This document shows, one piece after another, positions 11,801-22,215 of a DNA stretch of 64,000 bases; position 1 is the first letter of the stretch; each line of letters begins with the position of its first letter. A model generated the notes under the pieces. The model had not been told where the DNA came from, searched no databases, and was given only the letters and a program-made list of their open reading frames with translations. Origin of the DNA: Hymenoscyphus infarciens (Eukaryota > Ascomycota > Leotiomycetes > Helotiales > Helotiaceae). The translations under genes were made by a program, and so were the position numbers. Location of the stretch: positions 1 to 64,000 of the forward strand of contig LLCB01000042.1 in assembly GCA_001414345.1 (NCBI GenBank), written 5' to 3'.

Positions 11801-12113
11801 TGCGGATGAATCTGTTGATTTGCTTGTCTCGAACTCCTGGTGAAGCAGGGTTGAAGTCTGGAGATAAAAATACCGTCACGTGCAGACAAGGCTGACCCAA
11901 AGGCGGTGACAAGCGGCAGAATCGGGGCTTCCAAGAAACTTGGTGTCGCAAGTCAACATATTTTACAAGTCATAGCCTTTCAAGTAATTTGACTTGCAAA
12001 CGAATTTCCTTTCTTTTCTTCGAACTTGAGATGGTCATACGTCCCTATCGTCATATTCTCCGGTTTCCGTACCTACGACCCTCACCAACAAAACAATAGA
12101 CCCTGTCGCAAAG
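11801..12113. promoter_or_regulatory. Shared divergent promoter region MRPL22 / PRP24
   Basis: The 313 bp between two divergent start codons must hold both promoters and 5' leaders. A CT-rich stretch lies at 12005-12090 ahead of the + strand gene. No specific binding site is assigned. Confidence 0.5.
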
Positions 12114-15100
12114 ATGGTTGAACCAGTAGGAGAGGACGCATGGCTTGCTCTTGTCGACGAACAAAGTCGTTTGGCAGGAGACTTGGGCCAGCGAATTGGA
12201 GTCGTGGAAGATTACAAACGAGCAACCGATGCGGAACCTTGGTCGAATAAATTATGGCTGGCATATTGCGAATGGGTCTGGTCGCTTTACACAGACTGCC
12301 AAAACGGCGACGCAGGATGGCCAGAAGAGGAGCAAATGATGGGCCAGGAAGTGTTTACCCTCAAGATGGCACTGGATGTATGGCAACAGGGTGCTCTCGC
12401 GACGCAATACCGATTGAATGACAGCCATGAGCTTTGGAACCGTTGGATTTCGATAGAGTTGGAACAATTGTCTAGTGCTCCGACCAAGGAACGAATTGAA
12501 CGCGTGAAGGAATTCTTCCTGACCCGATTGCAGATTGCTCATGCGACCTGGGATGAGACTTCGCAGATGTTCTCGACCTTTGTTACGAGATACGACGAAC
12601 CAGCATGGGAGGCCACTATGGTACGACTTACGCAAGTCGCGAAACCAGCAAAAGACCTATACGGTCTGCGCGAGATATACGAGTTGAATCTTGGAAAGGC
12701 CATGGAGTTGGGCGATAAGGAGGCTGTGATATTCGTGTGCAAGGAATACTTGGATTGGGAGGTCGCACAAGCAATGCGAAGACCGAAGAAGGGACAACCT
12801 CAAAGTCCGCTGTACCTCTGTGTCGCATTATTCGAGCGAGTGTTATGCTCCACCAGCCTTGGTTTGGATGCGGAGGTTTGGGAAGACTACATTACATTCA
12901 TTTCCAGCTCCAAGAAAGATCTACAGGAGGGTTCACTTCCTGATATCCTCTCTGTGATTCCAAGAGCAACTTCGCATTGTCCGTGGTCTGGAACTCTCTG
13001 GGCTCGATATATACTCTGTGCAGAAGCTAAGAATCTGCACTTCTCAACCATGGAACAAATCAAGCATGCCGCAACGAGTACAGGTGACTTGGATCGAGAT
13101 GGGATGGGAGGCGTAGTAGAATTCTATGTTGCTTGGGGTAGCTTCTTGAAGAGGAGGGCTACAGCTCCAAATGCTACAGATGAGGACGTTGATATTGCAG
13201 ACATGGGTCTACCAACAGCAATTGAGAGTGTAGAAGAATGGGGCCAGAGACGACATGGCCAAGAGAATTGGAAAGGAGACCCAATGTTCAGAATGGAAAG
13301 ATTGTTCATTCAATACTTGACCCAAAAGGGAACAGCGAGCAGTTTAGAAGAAGCACGGGGTTATTGGAGACGACTTGTCCATAGTCGTGGTGACAGTTAT
13401 GAATTCTGGCAACAGTATTATCTGTGGGAGATGACCATTCGAGGTGCGAATGAGCCTCCAACTCTTGCTACATCGGTTTTGAATCAGGCCGTTTATAGGC
13501 ACGATCTGGATTGGCCCGAAAAGATGATGGAAATTTATCTGCGCCATTGTAACAACAACGAGGATGTGGATGCCCTTCTAAAAGCCATGAATGCTGTTCG
13601 CAAAATCTCGAAGAATGTAGCCAAGAGACGGCAGAAAGAAGCGGCAGATGCGGCTGCATTGTATGCTCAAGCCCAACCCGAGGTTCCCGCAGCCACTGAA
13701 CCACAAGAATCAACGCCTGGATCAAAAAGAAAGCGGGAAGCCGAACCAGAGGAGGCCGATGGGAGTACTGCCAAGAAGGCGAAAAATACTGCTGATCAAG
13801 AGGCTTTGCGAGAGCAGCACTTGAAGCGAGATCGTGAGAATACGACAGTCTTAGTTACCAACCTACCAGCAGAGGCTACTCAGACAAAAGTTCGACAATA
13901 CTTTAAGGAATATGGTCACATCAACAGCATCACCTTGAAAAAGGAGAAAGATGAGACTTCCTCGACAGCATTGATCGAGTTCCGCTCGCCTCAAGATGTG
14001 CAGTCTGCTCTATTACGAGATGGAAAATACTTTGTGGATAGGCAGATCAAAGTTGAGGCGGCAACAGGATTGACTCTTTATGTTACCAACTTCCCCCCGA
14101 CTGCCGACGATGCATATCTCAAGAAGCTGTTCAACGAATGTGGAGAGGTGTTTAGCATTCGTTGGCCAAGTCTAAAGTACAATACCACGCGGCGATTCTG
14201 CTATGTGTCTTTCCGTACTCAGCAAGCGGCTGCTGCAGCCACCAAACTTGATGGGCAGTCACTTGGTGGAATGTACAAGTTGCTAGCAAAGTACTCGGAT
14301 CCAGGCAACAAGAAGGACCGTGAAGGTGCTATGGCTGAAGGTCGCGAACTTCATATTACGGGTATTGACTTTGCACTTACGGAGGCCGACCTGAAAGAGA
14401 CCTTTGGAAAATATGGAAATATTGACAAGGTCCGAATTTTGAAAAACGCTGGTGGACAGAGCAAAGGCGCAGGTTTCATCTCCTTTGAGAAGAAGGAAGA
14501 AGCTACAGCAGCCTTGGATCTGGACAAGACGAAGTTGAAATCACGAGTTTTGAACGTCGAGTTATCGCTGGGCAAGAATTACAAACCAACAGCCACCGCA
14601 AAGGGGTCCTCGATGTCACCGGCTCCTGATGCAGACGGCGATTCTGCCATGTCTCCATCCCCAGCTCCAGATTCTCATCCAAATACCCACACACAACATG
14701 CCCCAAATCGTACGGAGATAACGAATCGAACAGTCACCTTGATGAATATCCCCGATACTGTCAATGACGCTCGAGTCCGCGCACTTGTCGAACCTTACGG
14801 CGAATTGGTCAAACTTGTTTTACGACCGGACCATCAAGGCGCTATCATCGAATTCGCCGATTCCACCTCTGCTGGTCGCGCAGCTTTAGGCCTCGAGAAT
14901 CACGAAATAGCTCCCGGCAGAAAACTTAGAACTGGCGGTCTGAAAGACCTCTTCTCCGAAAAGGGGGAGGTGAGAAGCGATAAAATCCTCGTCGGGAAGG
15001 AAGCAAAGAAAGCTGCTGCTAAAACACCTTCGCTTATGCAACCCGGTGCCCCAATACGAAGACCAGGTGCTGGAGGACGAGGAGGTTTGGGTACAAAGAG

Positions 15101-15239
15101 AGGATTGGGATTTGTAGCGGCTGCGGCTGCGAAGAAGGTTGAGGATGATGCTGAGGGAAAGAAAGATGTTAATGGGGTGGAGCAGAAGAAGACGAAAAGT
15201 AATGCTGATTTCAAGGCTATTTTTGCTGCTGGGAAGTAA
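12114..15239 (+). CDS. PRP24: U4/U6 snRNP recycling factor PRP24/SART3-like
   Basis: Single-exon gene, 1041 aa. The N-terminal half (about 1-500) is made of HAT-type helical repeats with conserved W/Y/E positions such as LWLAYCEWVW, LWNRWISIE and GTLWARYILC. A basic, acidic linker (about 535-575) contains a nuclear-signal-like SKRKREAE. Four RRMs follow at about 578-650 (VLVTNLP), 652-728 (LYVTNFP), 743-820 (LHITGID, GAGFISF) and 872-945 (VTLMNIP). The C-terminus ends SNADFKAIFAAGK, matching the Lsm-interaction motif (SNxDFxxxF) of Prp24/SART3. Known role of the family: binding U6 snRNA and promoting U4/U6 annealing during spliceosome recycling in the nucleus. The HAT plus RRM architecture is that of SART3, longer than yeast Prp24. 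Confidence 0.93.
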   Translation: MVEPVGEDAWLALVDEQSRLAGDLGQRIGVVEDYKRATDAEPWSNKLWLAYCEWVWSLYTDCQNGDAGWPEEEQMMGQEVFTLKMALDVWQQGALATQYRLNDSHELWNRWISIELEQLSSAPTKERIERVKEFFLTRLQIAHATWDETSQMFSTFVTRYDEPAWEATMVRLTQVAKPAKDLYGLREIYELNLGKAMELGDKEAVIFVCKEYLDWEVAQAMRRPKKGQPQSPLYLCVALFERVLCSTSLGLDAEVWEDYITFISSSKKDLQEGSLPDILSVIPRATSHCPWSGTLWARYILCAEAKNLHFSTMEQIKHAATSTGDLDRDGMGGVVEFYVAWGSFLKRRATAPNATDEDVDIADMGLPTAIESVEEWGQRRHGQENWKGDPMFRMERLFIQYLTQKGTASSLEEARGYWRRLVHSRGDSYEFWQQYYLWEMTIRGANEPPTLATSVLNQAVYRHDLDWPEKMMEIYLRHCNNNEDVDALLKAMNAVRKISKNVAKRRQKEAADAAALYAQAQPEVPAATEPQESTPGSKRKREAEPEEADGSTAKKAKNTADQEALREQHLKRDRENTTVLVTNLPAEATQTKVRQYFKEYGHINSITLKKEKDETSSTALIEFRSPQDVQSALLRDGKYFVDRQIKVEAATGLTLYVTNFPPTADDAYLKKLFNECGEVFSIRWPSLKYNTTRRFCYVSFRTQQAAAAATKLDGQSLGGMYKLLAKYSDPGNKKDREGAMAEGRELHITGIDFALTEADLKETFGKYGNIDKVRILKNAGGQSKGAGFISFEKKEEATAALDLDKTKLKSRVLNVELSLGKNYKPTATAKGSSMSPAPDADGDSAMSPSPAPDSHPNTHTQHAPNRTEITNRTVTLMNIPDTVNDARVRALVEPYGELVKLVLRPDHQGAIIEFADSTSAGRAALGLENHEIAPGRKLRTGGLKDLFSEKGEVRSDKILVGKEAKKAAAKTPSLMQPGAPIRRPGAGGRGGLGTKRGLGFVAAAAAKKVEDDAEGKKDVNGVEQKKTKSNADFKAIFAAGK

Positions 15240-15802
15240 GAGGGTGTTGCTAGTGGTGTAGCTAGGCTGTAAGCTTTCATGGGTGGAGGATTAATACCAG
15301 GCTTATGGCCACATGGGAAGGAGGATTGGGGGGCAAAATAATTGAATCGATTTGTCTGTATCATGAGGATGTTCTTGCTGAAGTGGTGATTTAGATTTAA
15401 CTCTGCTACTCGAGTACAATCTCAGCACCAAAAATCCATCGGGGATAAGTGCTGACAAACCCCTTTACCGCCGTGGACCAAAGATTCCGAGTTGGATTTG
15501 TGATTACTGATTTGAAAGAACCAATAGCATCAATTTCTTCGTATAAACAAGGTCATCTTATTGGATAATTCGGTTATGGTAAAACCCGCTATTGCCTAAT
15601 AGGACTTGGATCGTCTATGTGGCAGAGTCACCAAACACAGTGACGACTGCTTGTTCAGATTCCATATCTTGCTTGAGTTCTGGGGTTTTTGAGAGTTTTG
15701 AGATTTTGGTCGAGAGAGATTGGTAAGGAAAATAAAAGACTAGGAAACAGAGGAGAGAGTGTTAGGAAACGATTTGGTAGTTGAGAATTGGGATTTTGGA
15801 AT
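15240..15802. other. Spacer between PRP24 and the bZIP gene
   Basis: 563 bp of balanced composition, holding the PRP24 3' end and the leader of the next gene. No ORF, RNA or repeat is recognised. Confidence 0.5.
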
Positions 15803-17180
15803 ATGGAAAATGGCGTGAAAACCAGTGGGAAGAGGGGGAGAGGGAGACCGAAGAAAGAGAGTCAGGATGTGGATATTGATGTTTGTTTTCCTTTTGATTA
15901 TATCCTCGTATATTCCTCTCATCTCTTCGTTTTCTTCTCTTATTCAACGCTCCTTTCATATCTCACTTCCTTTCTCTCTCACATACTCTCTTTTTTCCCT
16001 TTCCCTTCCCAGCCCTCTCTCATATATTTTTTCATGTCATTCATATTAAACAAAGCCATAGAACCAAAGAACCCGCGTTCGCCGAGCTCAAATAGCGTAC
16101 AGAAAAAGAAAAGAAGAACGTCAAGCTCAGACTGAGAAAAGAGTAAAGGATTTGGAGGATGTAGTTGAGCAGATGACAAATGAGTTTGTCGGGTTCAGTG
16201 AAAGGCTTTTGAAGAGAAATGTAGCGGGAGATGGAGGTGTCGATGATGGAGTTGTAGTCGATGTTCGAGGTGTTTTAGGGAGATTCTTGGAACTAGGCCG
16301 ACGGACTGCTGGGGATGGTGAGGATGAAAGGGGGGGGGAAGTAGACGAGGTGATGGAATATGGGTTGGAATATGGGAATACTTCTGTCGAAGTCATCACT
16401 CATTCCACCACCCATTCAAACGACAGAATCCAAATAACGGAAACCTTCGACCCCTACATCAACACTATTTGGTCCCCTAAACCAAACCCCCCCACAGACA
16501 ATAGCATAGTCCCCTACATCCTCTCAGGCCGAGACAGCTTCGCCTCCCGTCTCTACTTCGACTCCATAACCCTCGCGGTTCGCTCTCTCCGCGGCGACGA
16601 ACCCTTTGACTTCGCAGCAAGAATATTCCGGTACAAACTACTCTATTTCACGCGTTCCGACCTTTTCAAAATCCTAGCTGGGATTTTAGAAATGCTTCTC
16701 TTGGGAACAAATGAGATCCCCCTCGGTGCGAACCCGCAAACCGACTTCCCGGATGCGACAAAAGGTCATAACATCCCTTACAATGCAACAGCAATAGTAG
16801 CAGAGATAATCCACACAGAAAATTTGAACGAGGAGGAGTATCTATCGACCTGGCAAGTAGAAACTTACATCAAAGACCGTTGGGGGATTGGATTGGATAG
16901 TAACGCAGTTCGCATCCAGCGTCGACCTGAAGAAGCGTTTTGTCCGATTAAGAGGGATAGGATGAGGCCGGATTATGAGAGTGTCATGTTTGCGCCTACT
17001 TTGCTGCCGGGGTTTTGGAGGGATAGTCAGATTGTGCTTAGTGCTGATGGACTTGTTGAGAGATTGAAGGTGAGGTGTATCACGCTTGGGGCGGGGCCGA
17101 GGTGGCATGTTGATGCTATTGAGGAGGCGATTGTGGGGTTTTTTGAGGAGAATAGGGAGAGGATTGTTGAGATTGTTTGA
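15803..17180 (+). CDS. AT-hook bZIP transcription factor
   Basis: Two exons (15803-15880, 16062-17180) give 398 aa. Exon 1 encodes an AT-hook-like KRGRGRPKK at residues 10-18. The exon 2 start encodes a bZIP basic region RVRRAQIAYRKRKEER (31-46) followed by a short coiled region (KRVKDLEDVVEQM). The usual invariant Asn of the basic region is Val, as in the fungal VRRAQ subgroup. The rest (about 140-398) is a helical C-terminal region of the type seen in fungal bZIP regulators, function unknown. The 181-nt intron is pyrimidine-rich and long for this window; it joins in phase 0 through a GTTTGT donor and a CCATAG acceptor. The ORF alone, read from 16152, would miss the DNA-binding domain. Predicted to be nuclear; targets unknown. 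Confidence 0.8.
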
Positions 17181-17551
17181 TTTGAAGTAGGATGGAGGGT
17201 TGTAAGGATTTACTAGAAAGCTTGTACAAAACTCCTCAACTCGATTTAAGACCTGTTCGCCCAATAAAATGACTGAGATAGATAGTAAGAGGAGGACAAA
17301 ATTAGTAAGGTTGGCTTCAAGCTTTGGAGTTTGCTACACCTTTTGACCGCGGAGGAATCCATTTCAATGCCAGGGGTAGAAATAGCTAACTAACTAGTAA
17401 CAAGTTAGGGCCCATAACAGTCGTTCAACGAGATTCTTTCAATATAACTTCTTCTATTATTGTAATAAATTAATACCCAAACGCACACTACCAACCAGAA
17501 CCCCATATCCCAAACAAATCCAAGCAATCAAACACAACTTCTCCTCCTCAA
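17181..17551. other. Convergent intergenic spacer
   Basis: 371 bp between convergent stop codons, presumably both 3' UTRs. Nothing else is seen. Confidence 0.5.
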
Positions 17552-18355
17552 CTACACCATATTCCGGCCACCCTTCTCCCCAATCCCCAAACCAACATGA
17601 TGCACAACCCCCTCCCCCATATCCCTCTCATGCACCCTCCTAACCCCCCTCAAAAGCACAAAATAATAAACCCCATACAAAGCACCGCAAACCACCAGCG
17701 CCCCCGCCGTCACGCCCCCCGTAATCCTAGCCGTCTTCCCCCAACTCCCCTCCCGACTCCCATAAACACCCACCAGCGTCCCCAGCAATCCCACAGCACT
17801 ATTCATCACCCCCGGCATGAAGACCCTGTTACAAAGCCAAATGTAATTACTCCTATGACTCCAGAATACCCAGAGCATACCTAGGATCCCTATTCCAGAG
17901 GAGATGGAGGCGAGGACTAGGAGGGGGATATGTTGGATGGATGAGAGGACGGTTTCTGTAGTTCCGGAATGTGAGGTTTTCGATAAAGTCGTGAATGTAC
18001 CGGGGAAGATTATGAAGCCAGCTAGGAGGAGCCAGGTACTCAGACCCGCGAGGATATTGTGCGATGTGGGGATTGTGTCGAGGGCTAGGAGCATGCGCAT
18101 GTATTCTGTTTGGGGGGTTGGGAAGGTGCCGACCGGGTGTAGGGTTGGGTGTGTGTAATTCGTGTTGTAAGTCTTTGTAGAGGAGGTTGTTGAGAAGGAG
18201 GAGTTGGAGTGAGATGGTTTATGGGGGTAGATTTGTTGAGGGGGTGGATGGGATGCATTGAAGGGCATTTTGGGGATGTGGAGGGGTGGTGGAGTGCGGA
18301 GATGGGACATTGCTCGTGAACCGAGGGTTTTGGGTTGAGTGTTTTTTGATGCCAT
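17552..18355 (-). CDS. Four-helix membrane protein, fungal, unknown function
   Basis: 267 aa from the ATG at 18353-18355; the frame is open further upstream but without an ATG. The first 85 residues are Pro/Ser/Thr/His-rich and probably disordered (PPPLHIPKM, HPPPQQIYPHKPSHSNSS). Hydrophobic segments at about 100-122, 142-166, 174-198 and 211-236 predict four membrane helices. A short basic linker (RGVRRVHERD) and a Gly/His tail follow. No catalytic motif is visible. The layout resembles uncharacterised fungal integral membrane proteins. It lies upstream of, and convergent with, the bZIP gene, and no functional link is implied. Confidence 0.75.
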   Translation of the reverse strand: MASKNTQPKTLGSRAMSHLRTPPPLHIPKMPFNASHPPPQQIYPHKPSHSNSSFSTTSSTKTYNTNYTHPTLHPVGTFPTPQTEYMRMLLALDTIPTSHNILAGLSTWLLLAGFIIFPGTFTTLSKTSHSGTTETVLSSIQHIPLLVLASISSGIGILGMLWVFWSHRSNYIWLCNRVFMPGVMNSAVGLLGTLVGVYGSREGSWGKTARITGGVTAGALVVCGALYGVYYFVLLRGVRRVHERDMGEGVVHHVGLGIGEKGGRNMV

Positions 18356-18927
18356 TCTGAGGGGTTGAGGGAGGCTGAGGAGATGGTGATTATCGACGAT
18401 CAACGTCGTTGAATAGGAAAGAAGGAGAAATGAATTGTAACTTTATTATTCACACAACAAGAAAGAAAGGTACAAAGGGAAAGCAAAGGCTGACTCGAAA
18501 GGGGGAACGAAAAACTCTTCAACAACTGGCGGTTATTGTACATATGTACACACAAATCTATTTCAAGCACTTGCTTGCCCCTCTGGGTCTGCGGCAAAAC
18601 GCTTGTGATTCCATCACGAAGCGCGATACAGCGTCTCTTGGTCGTTGCAGATGTTGGATGTGGAGTCAGATACAATCGACGGAGAGCCTCTCAATGTACC
18701 AAATCCAAGATATTCTGTTTTTGGAGAGCGTTTGTTTCGTGTCATCGTGGCCAATCAATGTGGTGTTGAAGGTAAAGTTGAAATTCGCTTCGTGCTACAA
18801 GCGCTTGCAAGATGACAGGGCACTGACAGGGCGTCTCAAGATCTTGATTGGCTGACAATCAAAGCGGGGAGTACTAGTATCGCGAGAATATTTTGGCTGT
18901 AATAATCGCACTCAATTCCTGTACAGC
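18356..18927. other. Spacer between the membrane-protein and SDR genes
   Basis: Contains the promoter of the membrane protein gene and the 3' end of the SDR gene, both minus strand. ORFs here overlap on both strands and look like noise. Confidence 0.45.
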
Positions 18928-19782
18928 TTAAATCTTCGACACTCTCCCCGTACTCCCCACAAACCCCCCATCAACAACAATCTCCGTCCCAGTAACATAC
19001 TCCGCCTCCCGACTCGCCAGATACAAAACCGCATTCGCAACATCCCACGCACTCCCCATCCTCCCCAGCGGAACCTGTGCATCCCTAACCCTACAATACC
19101 CCTCATAATCTCCCCCAGCATACTTATCAGCCAACATCTTAACCAAAGGCGTATTGATGAGCCCCGGAACCACAGAGTTCAACCGTACCCCCTTATCCGC
19201 ATAAATAACAGCCGTCGTCCTCGTGAAAGAGAGAATAGCAGCTTTCGCTGTTGAGTAAGCGACTTGTGGCTTCCCGATATAACGGAGGCCTGAGACGGAG
19301 GATATGTTGACGACGTTTCCTCCTCTTTTTTGGGCGACCATGATGGGAAGAACGAGGTGGGTGGTTAGGTATATAGATTTGAGATTGACATCCATCTGCC
19401 CATCCCAAGTTTCTTCGCTCATAGAGGCTGGGTCGCCGGGTTCGGAGCGTCCTACGTTGTTGATCAAAATATCAATGCGTCCATGTGTGTTGATACAGCC
19501 ATCGACGGATCGCTTCATGTCGGACGAGGATGTAGCATCTGCTTGTACGACTGTGATTTCGGTCTCTGGCGTATCGGAAAGGATTTGAGATTTTGCACGA
19601 GTTGCTGCTTCAAGGGACAAGTCACAGCCGAAGATGATTGCGCCTTGTCGAGCAAATAATGTCGCGATTGTGAGGCCGTTCCCCCAACCTTCTCCTATGC
19701 ATCCGATGCCAGTGATGAGGGCAACCTGTCCAGTGAGATCGTGCATTTTGCGGGATTTGGGCGGTGCTTGGATGTTCGCCAT
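18928..19782 (-). CDS. Short-chain dehydrogenase/reductase (classical SDR)
   Basis: 284 aa, single exon. Rossmann cofactor-binding segment TGIGCIGEGWGNG at 24-36 (a long variant of TGxxxGxG), NNVG at 108-111 (replacing NNAG), N133, S162, and the catalytic Y176-x3-K180 (YSTAK). The C-terminal YVTGTEIVVDGGF is the typical SDR strand next to the cofactor. An acidic residue, D54 in GCDLS, suggests NAD(H) preference by the usual rule. The substrate cannot be told from sequence. No signal peptide, so probably cytosolic. It starts about 260 bp from the UTP15 stop; both genes are on the minus strand. Confidence 0.9.
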   Translation of the reverse strand: MANIQAPPKSRKMHDLTGQVALITGIGCIGEGWGNGLTIATLFARQGAIIFGCDLSLEAATRAKSQILSDTPETEITVVQADATSSSDMKRSVDGCINTHGRIDILINNVGRSEPGDPASMSEETWDGQMDVNLKSIYLTTHLVLPIMVAQKRGGNVVNISSVSGLRYIGKPQVAYSTAKAAILSFTRTTAVIYADKGVRLNSVVPGLINTPLVKMLADKYAGGDYEGYCRVRDAQVPLGRMGSAWDVANAVLYLASREAEYVTGTEIVVDGGFVGSTGRVSKI

Positions 19783-20042
19783 CTTGCAAGTCGCAATTTG
19801 AAAGAGAAATTTATTTCACTGAGACCTTGATTATATCGGATTCCGAGAGGGTATCATCGTAGAAGAATTATTTTCATTGCTCCTCGAAATATACCCAGAC
19901 ATCGAAAGTGTGGGGTATCGCGGGGTTATCGGCATACCCCCAGCAGATGAAGAAATGCGCCCTCACTTTGACGCCATCAACCCAAACTCGAACGCCATCG
20001 CTATGTAAATACACAAATATAAGAAGTAGAAAACAAAAAACA

Positions 20043-21644
20043 TCAAGGCATCGTAGTCATCAACATCTCCAACATGCCAATCGTAGTACGCGCCTGCTGT
20101 GATCTTTCCACCTCTGTTCGCACCCTGATATGCAGTGATTTGAAATTCTTCTCCAGCTCTGGGGAACCAGTAATATGCTCAGAATACAAATCCAACAACA
20201 ACAATGCTGCATCGACGCAAACAGTGACATATCGAGGATCCTTGATGTATTTGGAAACCCATTTCAGAATCGGCTGAACAGTGGTCTCATCTCTTCCTTC
20301 GAAAGCACTCTTCATAGCACTTCTGTGTCGTAAAGCTGTAAGGACAGTAAGAACCGTGACTGGAGGCAAATTACGTTCCAAAACCTCATCCAATGCTTTT
20401 TGGTAATTTCCTTTTCGGAGATGTGCTTCCCAATTCGTTTCGTTCTTCCTCTTTGGATCTTTACCCTCGATAATAACATCTGCGCTTTCGCCGACAAAGT
20501 TCAGCCCTCGAAGTTTGGCCTCGACTCCTCTACCCCTCGCCCTCTTCTTGTTCTTCTTGTCGTAATCATCCACCGTGCCAGCGATGAGTGCTTGCATTTC
20601 CTTTTCGCGCTCACGAGCCTTGACTTTTTGCTCCCCGGAAAGCTTTGTTCGAATAGCGAGTACACCGGAAGCCATTCCAACAACAAGATGTTTGTCCTCG
20701 CGGTTTGCTCCAGTGCTGATGACATTGACGGACAATACCGGCGAGGGATACTTTTTTCCAGCAACAACGTTCCAACCCGAAGTCTCGAATATCTTGACAT
20801 GCCCATCGAGTCCACCACTCACCAGCCTTGTGCCATTGGATGCTAGGCACATGGAAGTGACGGTCTTTTGGTGGTTCTTGAGAATTTGTAGAGGTTTTCC
20901 AGCAACGAGATCTAAGACTGAGATTTGATTGTCGGAAGCGGCAAGGACTGTGGTTCCTGAAGGCATTGGGAGGACTTCTTCAACTGGAGCAGCATGCTTG
21001 AACACCATCACCGCCTTACTTGGAGTTCTAGGGTCCCAGAGTCTGACGGTGGAATCGTAACTTCCAGTGACAATCAAATTCGACATCGTCCCTGGCATAA
21101 AAGAACCACTTCGCACATAATCCGAATGTCCCACGAAAGTGGTCGTGCTATTCTGACTTGGCAAATCCCATAATCGCACAGTCTGATCATCACTGGCGCT
21201 CATCAACGTCGTCAGTTCAGTCGGTGAGAACTTCGTCGTCCATACAGGCTGCTTGTGTTCCTCCCACGTCTTCAAAATCGCCCTCGAATTGATATCAAAC
21301 ACCTGTATCTTTCCCGTCTCATCACCAGCCACCATAACCCGTCCATCTCGTCGAATCTCTCCACTATGCGCAATGTCGGAAAATCGAGTGATGGTCTTGA
21401 CAAGTTTTCGCGTTCGGATGGAATAGAGTTGTATTCGGGTACCGGTAGTTACTGCGAAATGATCGTTTGTCGCAGGGAGGAGGGGATTGCTTGGTGGTGG
21501 AGGGAAGGAGATATGCGTGACAGAGGATGTGGAGGGCACATTTTGCGCCGATTTGAATGATTTCCAGTAGACTTGTTCTGGGGTTAAAGGTGCAGGACCG
21601 GCGGGCAACTTCAGCAGAGGAAGCTTGGTGACGGGGGCTGCCAT
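20043..21644 (-). CDS. UTP15: U3 snoRNP / SSU processome WD-repeat protein UTP15
   Basis: 533 aa from the ATG at 21642-21644. The frame is open 51 codons further upstream, but the family starts near this Met (MAAPVTKLPLLKLP), and the lengths agree. The N-terminal two thirds carry WD40 repeats with typical ends: TGKIQVFDI, DQTVRLWDL, DSTVRLWDP and DGHVKIFET. A basic linker (KKNKKRARGRG) leads to the helical UTP15 C-terminal domain, including NWEAHLRKGNYQKALDEVL and TVLTALRHRSAMKSAF. Known role: part of the t-UTP/UtpA subcomplex in the nucleolus, needed for 18S pre-rRNA processing and linked to rDNA transcription. No introns are seen. Confidence 0.95.
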   Translation of the reverse strand: MAAPVTKLPLLKLPAGPAPLTPEQVYWKSFKSAQNVPSTSSVTHISFPPPPSNPLLPATNDHFAVTTGTRIQLYSIRTRKLVKTITRFSDIAHSGEIRRDGRVMVAGDETGKIQVFDINSRAILKTWEEHKQPVWTTKFSPTELTTLMSASDDQTVRLWDLPSQNSTTTFVGHSDYVRSGSFMPGTMSNLIVTGSYDSTVRLWDPRTPSKAVMVFKHAAPVEEVLPMPSGTTVLAASDNQISVLDLVAGKPLQILKNHQKTVTSMCLASNGTRLVSGGLDGHVKIFETSGWNVVAGKKYPSPVLSVNVISTGANREDKHLVVGMASGVLAIRTKLSGEQKVKAREREKEMQALIAGTVDDYDKKNKKRARGRGVEAKLRGLNFVGESADVIIEGKDPKRKNETNWEAHLRKGNYQKALDEVLERNLPPVTVLTVLTALRHRSAMKSAFEGRDETTVQPILKWVSKYIKDPRYVTVCVDAALLLLDLYSEHITGSPELEKNFKSLHIRVRTEVERSQQARTTIGMLEMLMTTMP

Positions 21645-22215
21645 GGTGTTTGTTGAATTGCACACTGGCGACAGTCTCTGAGTGTTGACTTTGGGGGGAT
21701 TGAAGCTGTCGCGAAAGCTCTTGAAGGTCTTGCTACAAAAAAAAAGTTGAGAGCAAACACTGCGGGGGATATTTTTCCCGACCCGCGCTAGACCCAAAAA
21801 GGCTAGGTGCCCGCTTAAACCTTCACCTTTTGCTTTTTCACTGCAGACAGATCTCTGTTCTCATTTCTTTGAATTGTTCACTCACCATTTGCACATTTCT
21901 TTCCTCCTATTCCGCAGTTTAAATAACATTTTCTCAGTCATCCCATGCTGTCGTCCTACTATTTTCTATAAATGTTTTATAAACAGTGATATTCATTGTA
22001 TGTTTTCAAAAATCAATTGAACTTACTACCTACCCACTTTCTTCAAACCTACTACAAGTTGTTCATTCCTCCTTCTTGTTTTTTAAACCCTGCTGCTAGG
22101 GCTAGCCGCCATTTTGTACTCCCTTTCCAAAGTTATCTAAAAATCCAGATTGTCTAAAAAGTAGGTAAGTCTTCAATTGAAAACGTGGGTTTGTTGGGGA
22201 AATGGCTACCTTTAA
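21645..22215. other. UTP15 upstream region
   Basis: Promoter and leader of UTP15, rich in CT/TC tracts at 21820-21960. The composition becomes more AT-rich rightwards. No gene is seen. Confidence 0.45.
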
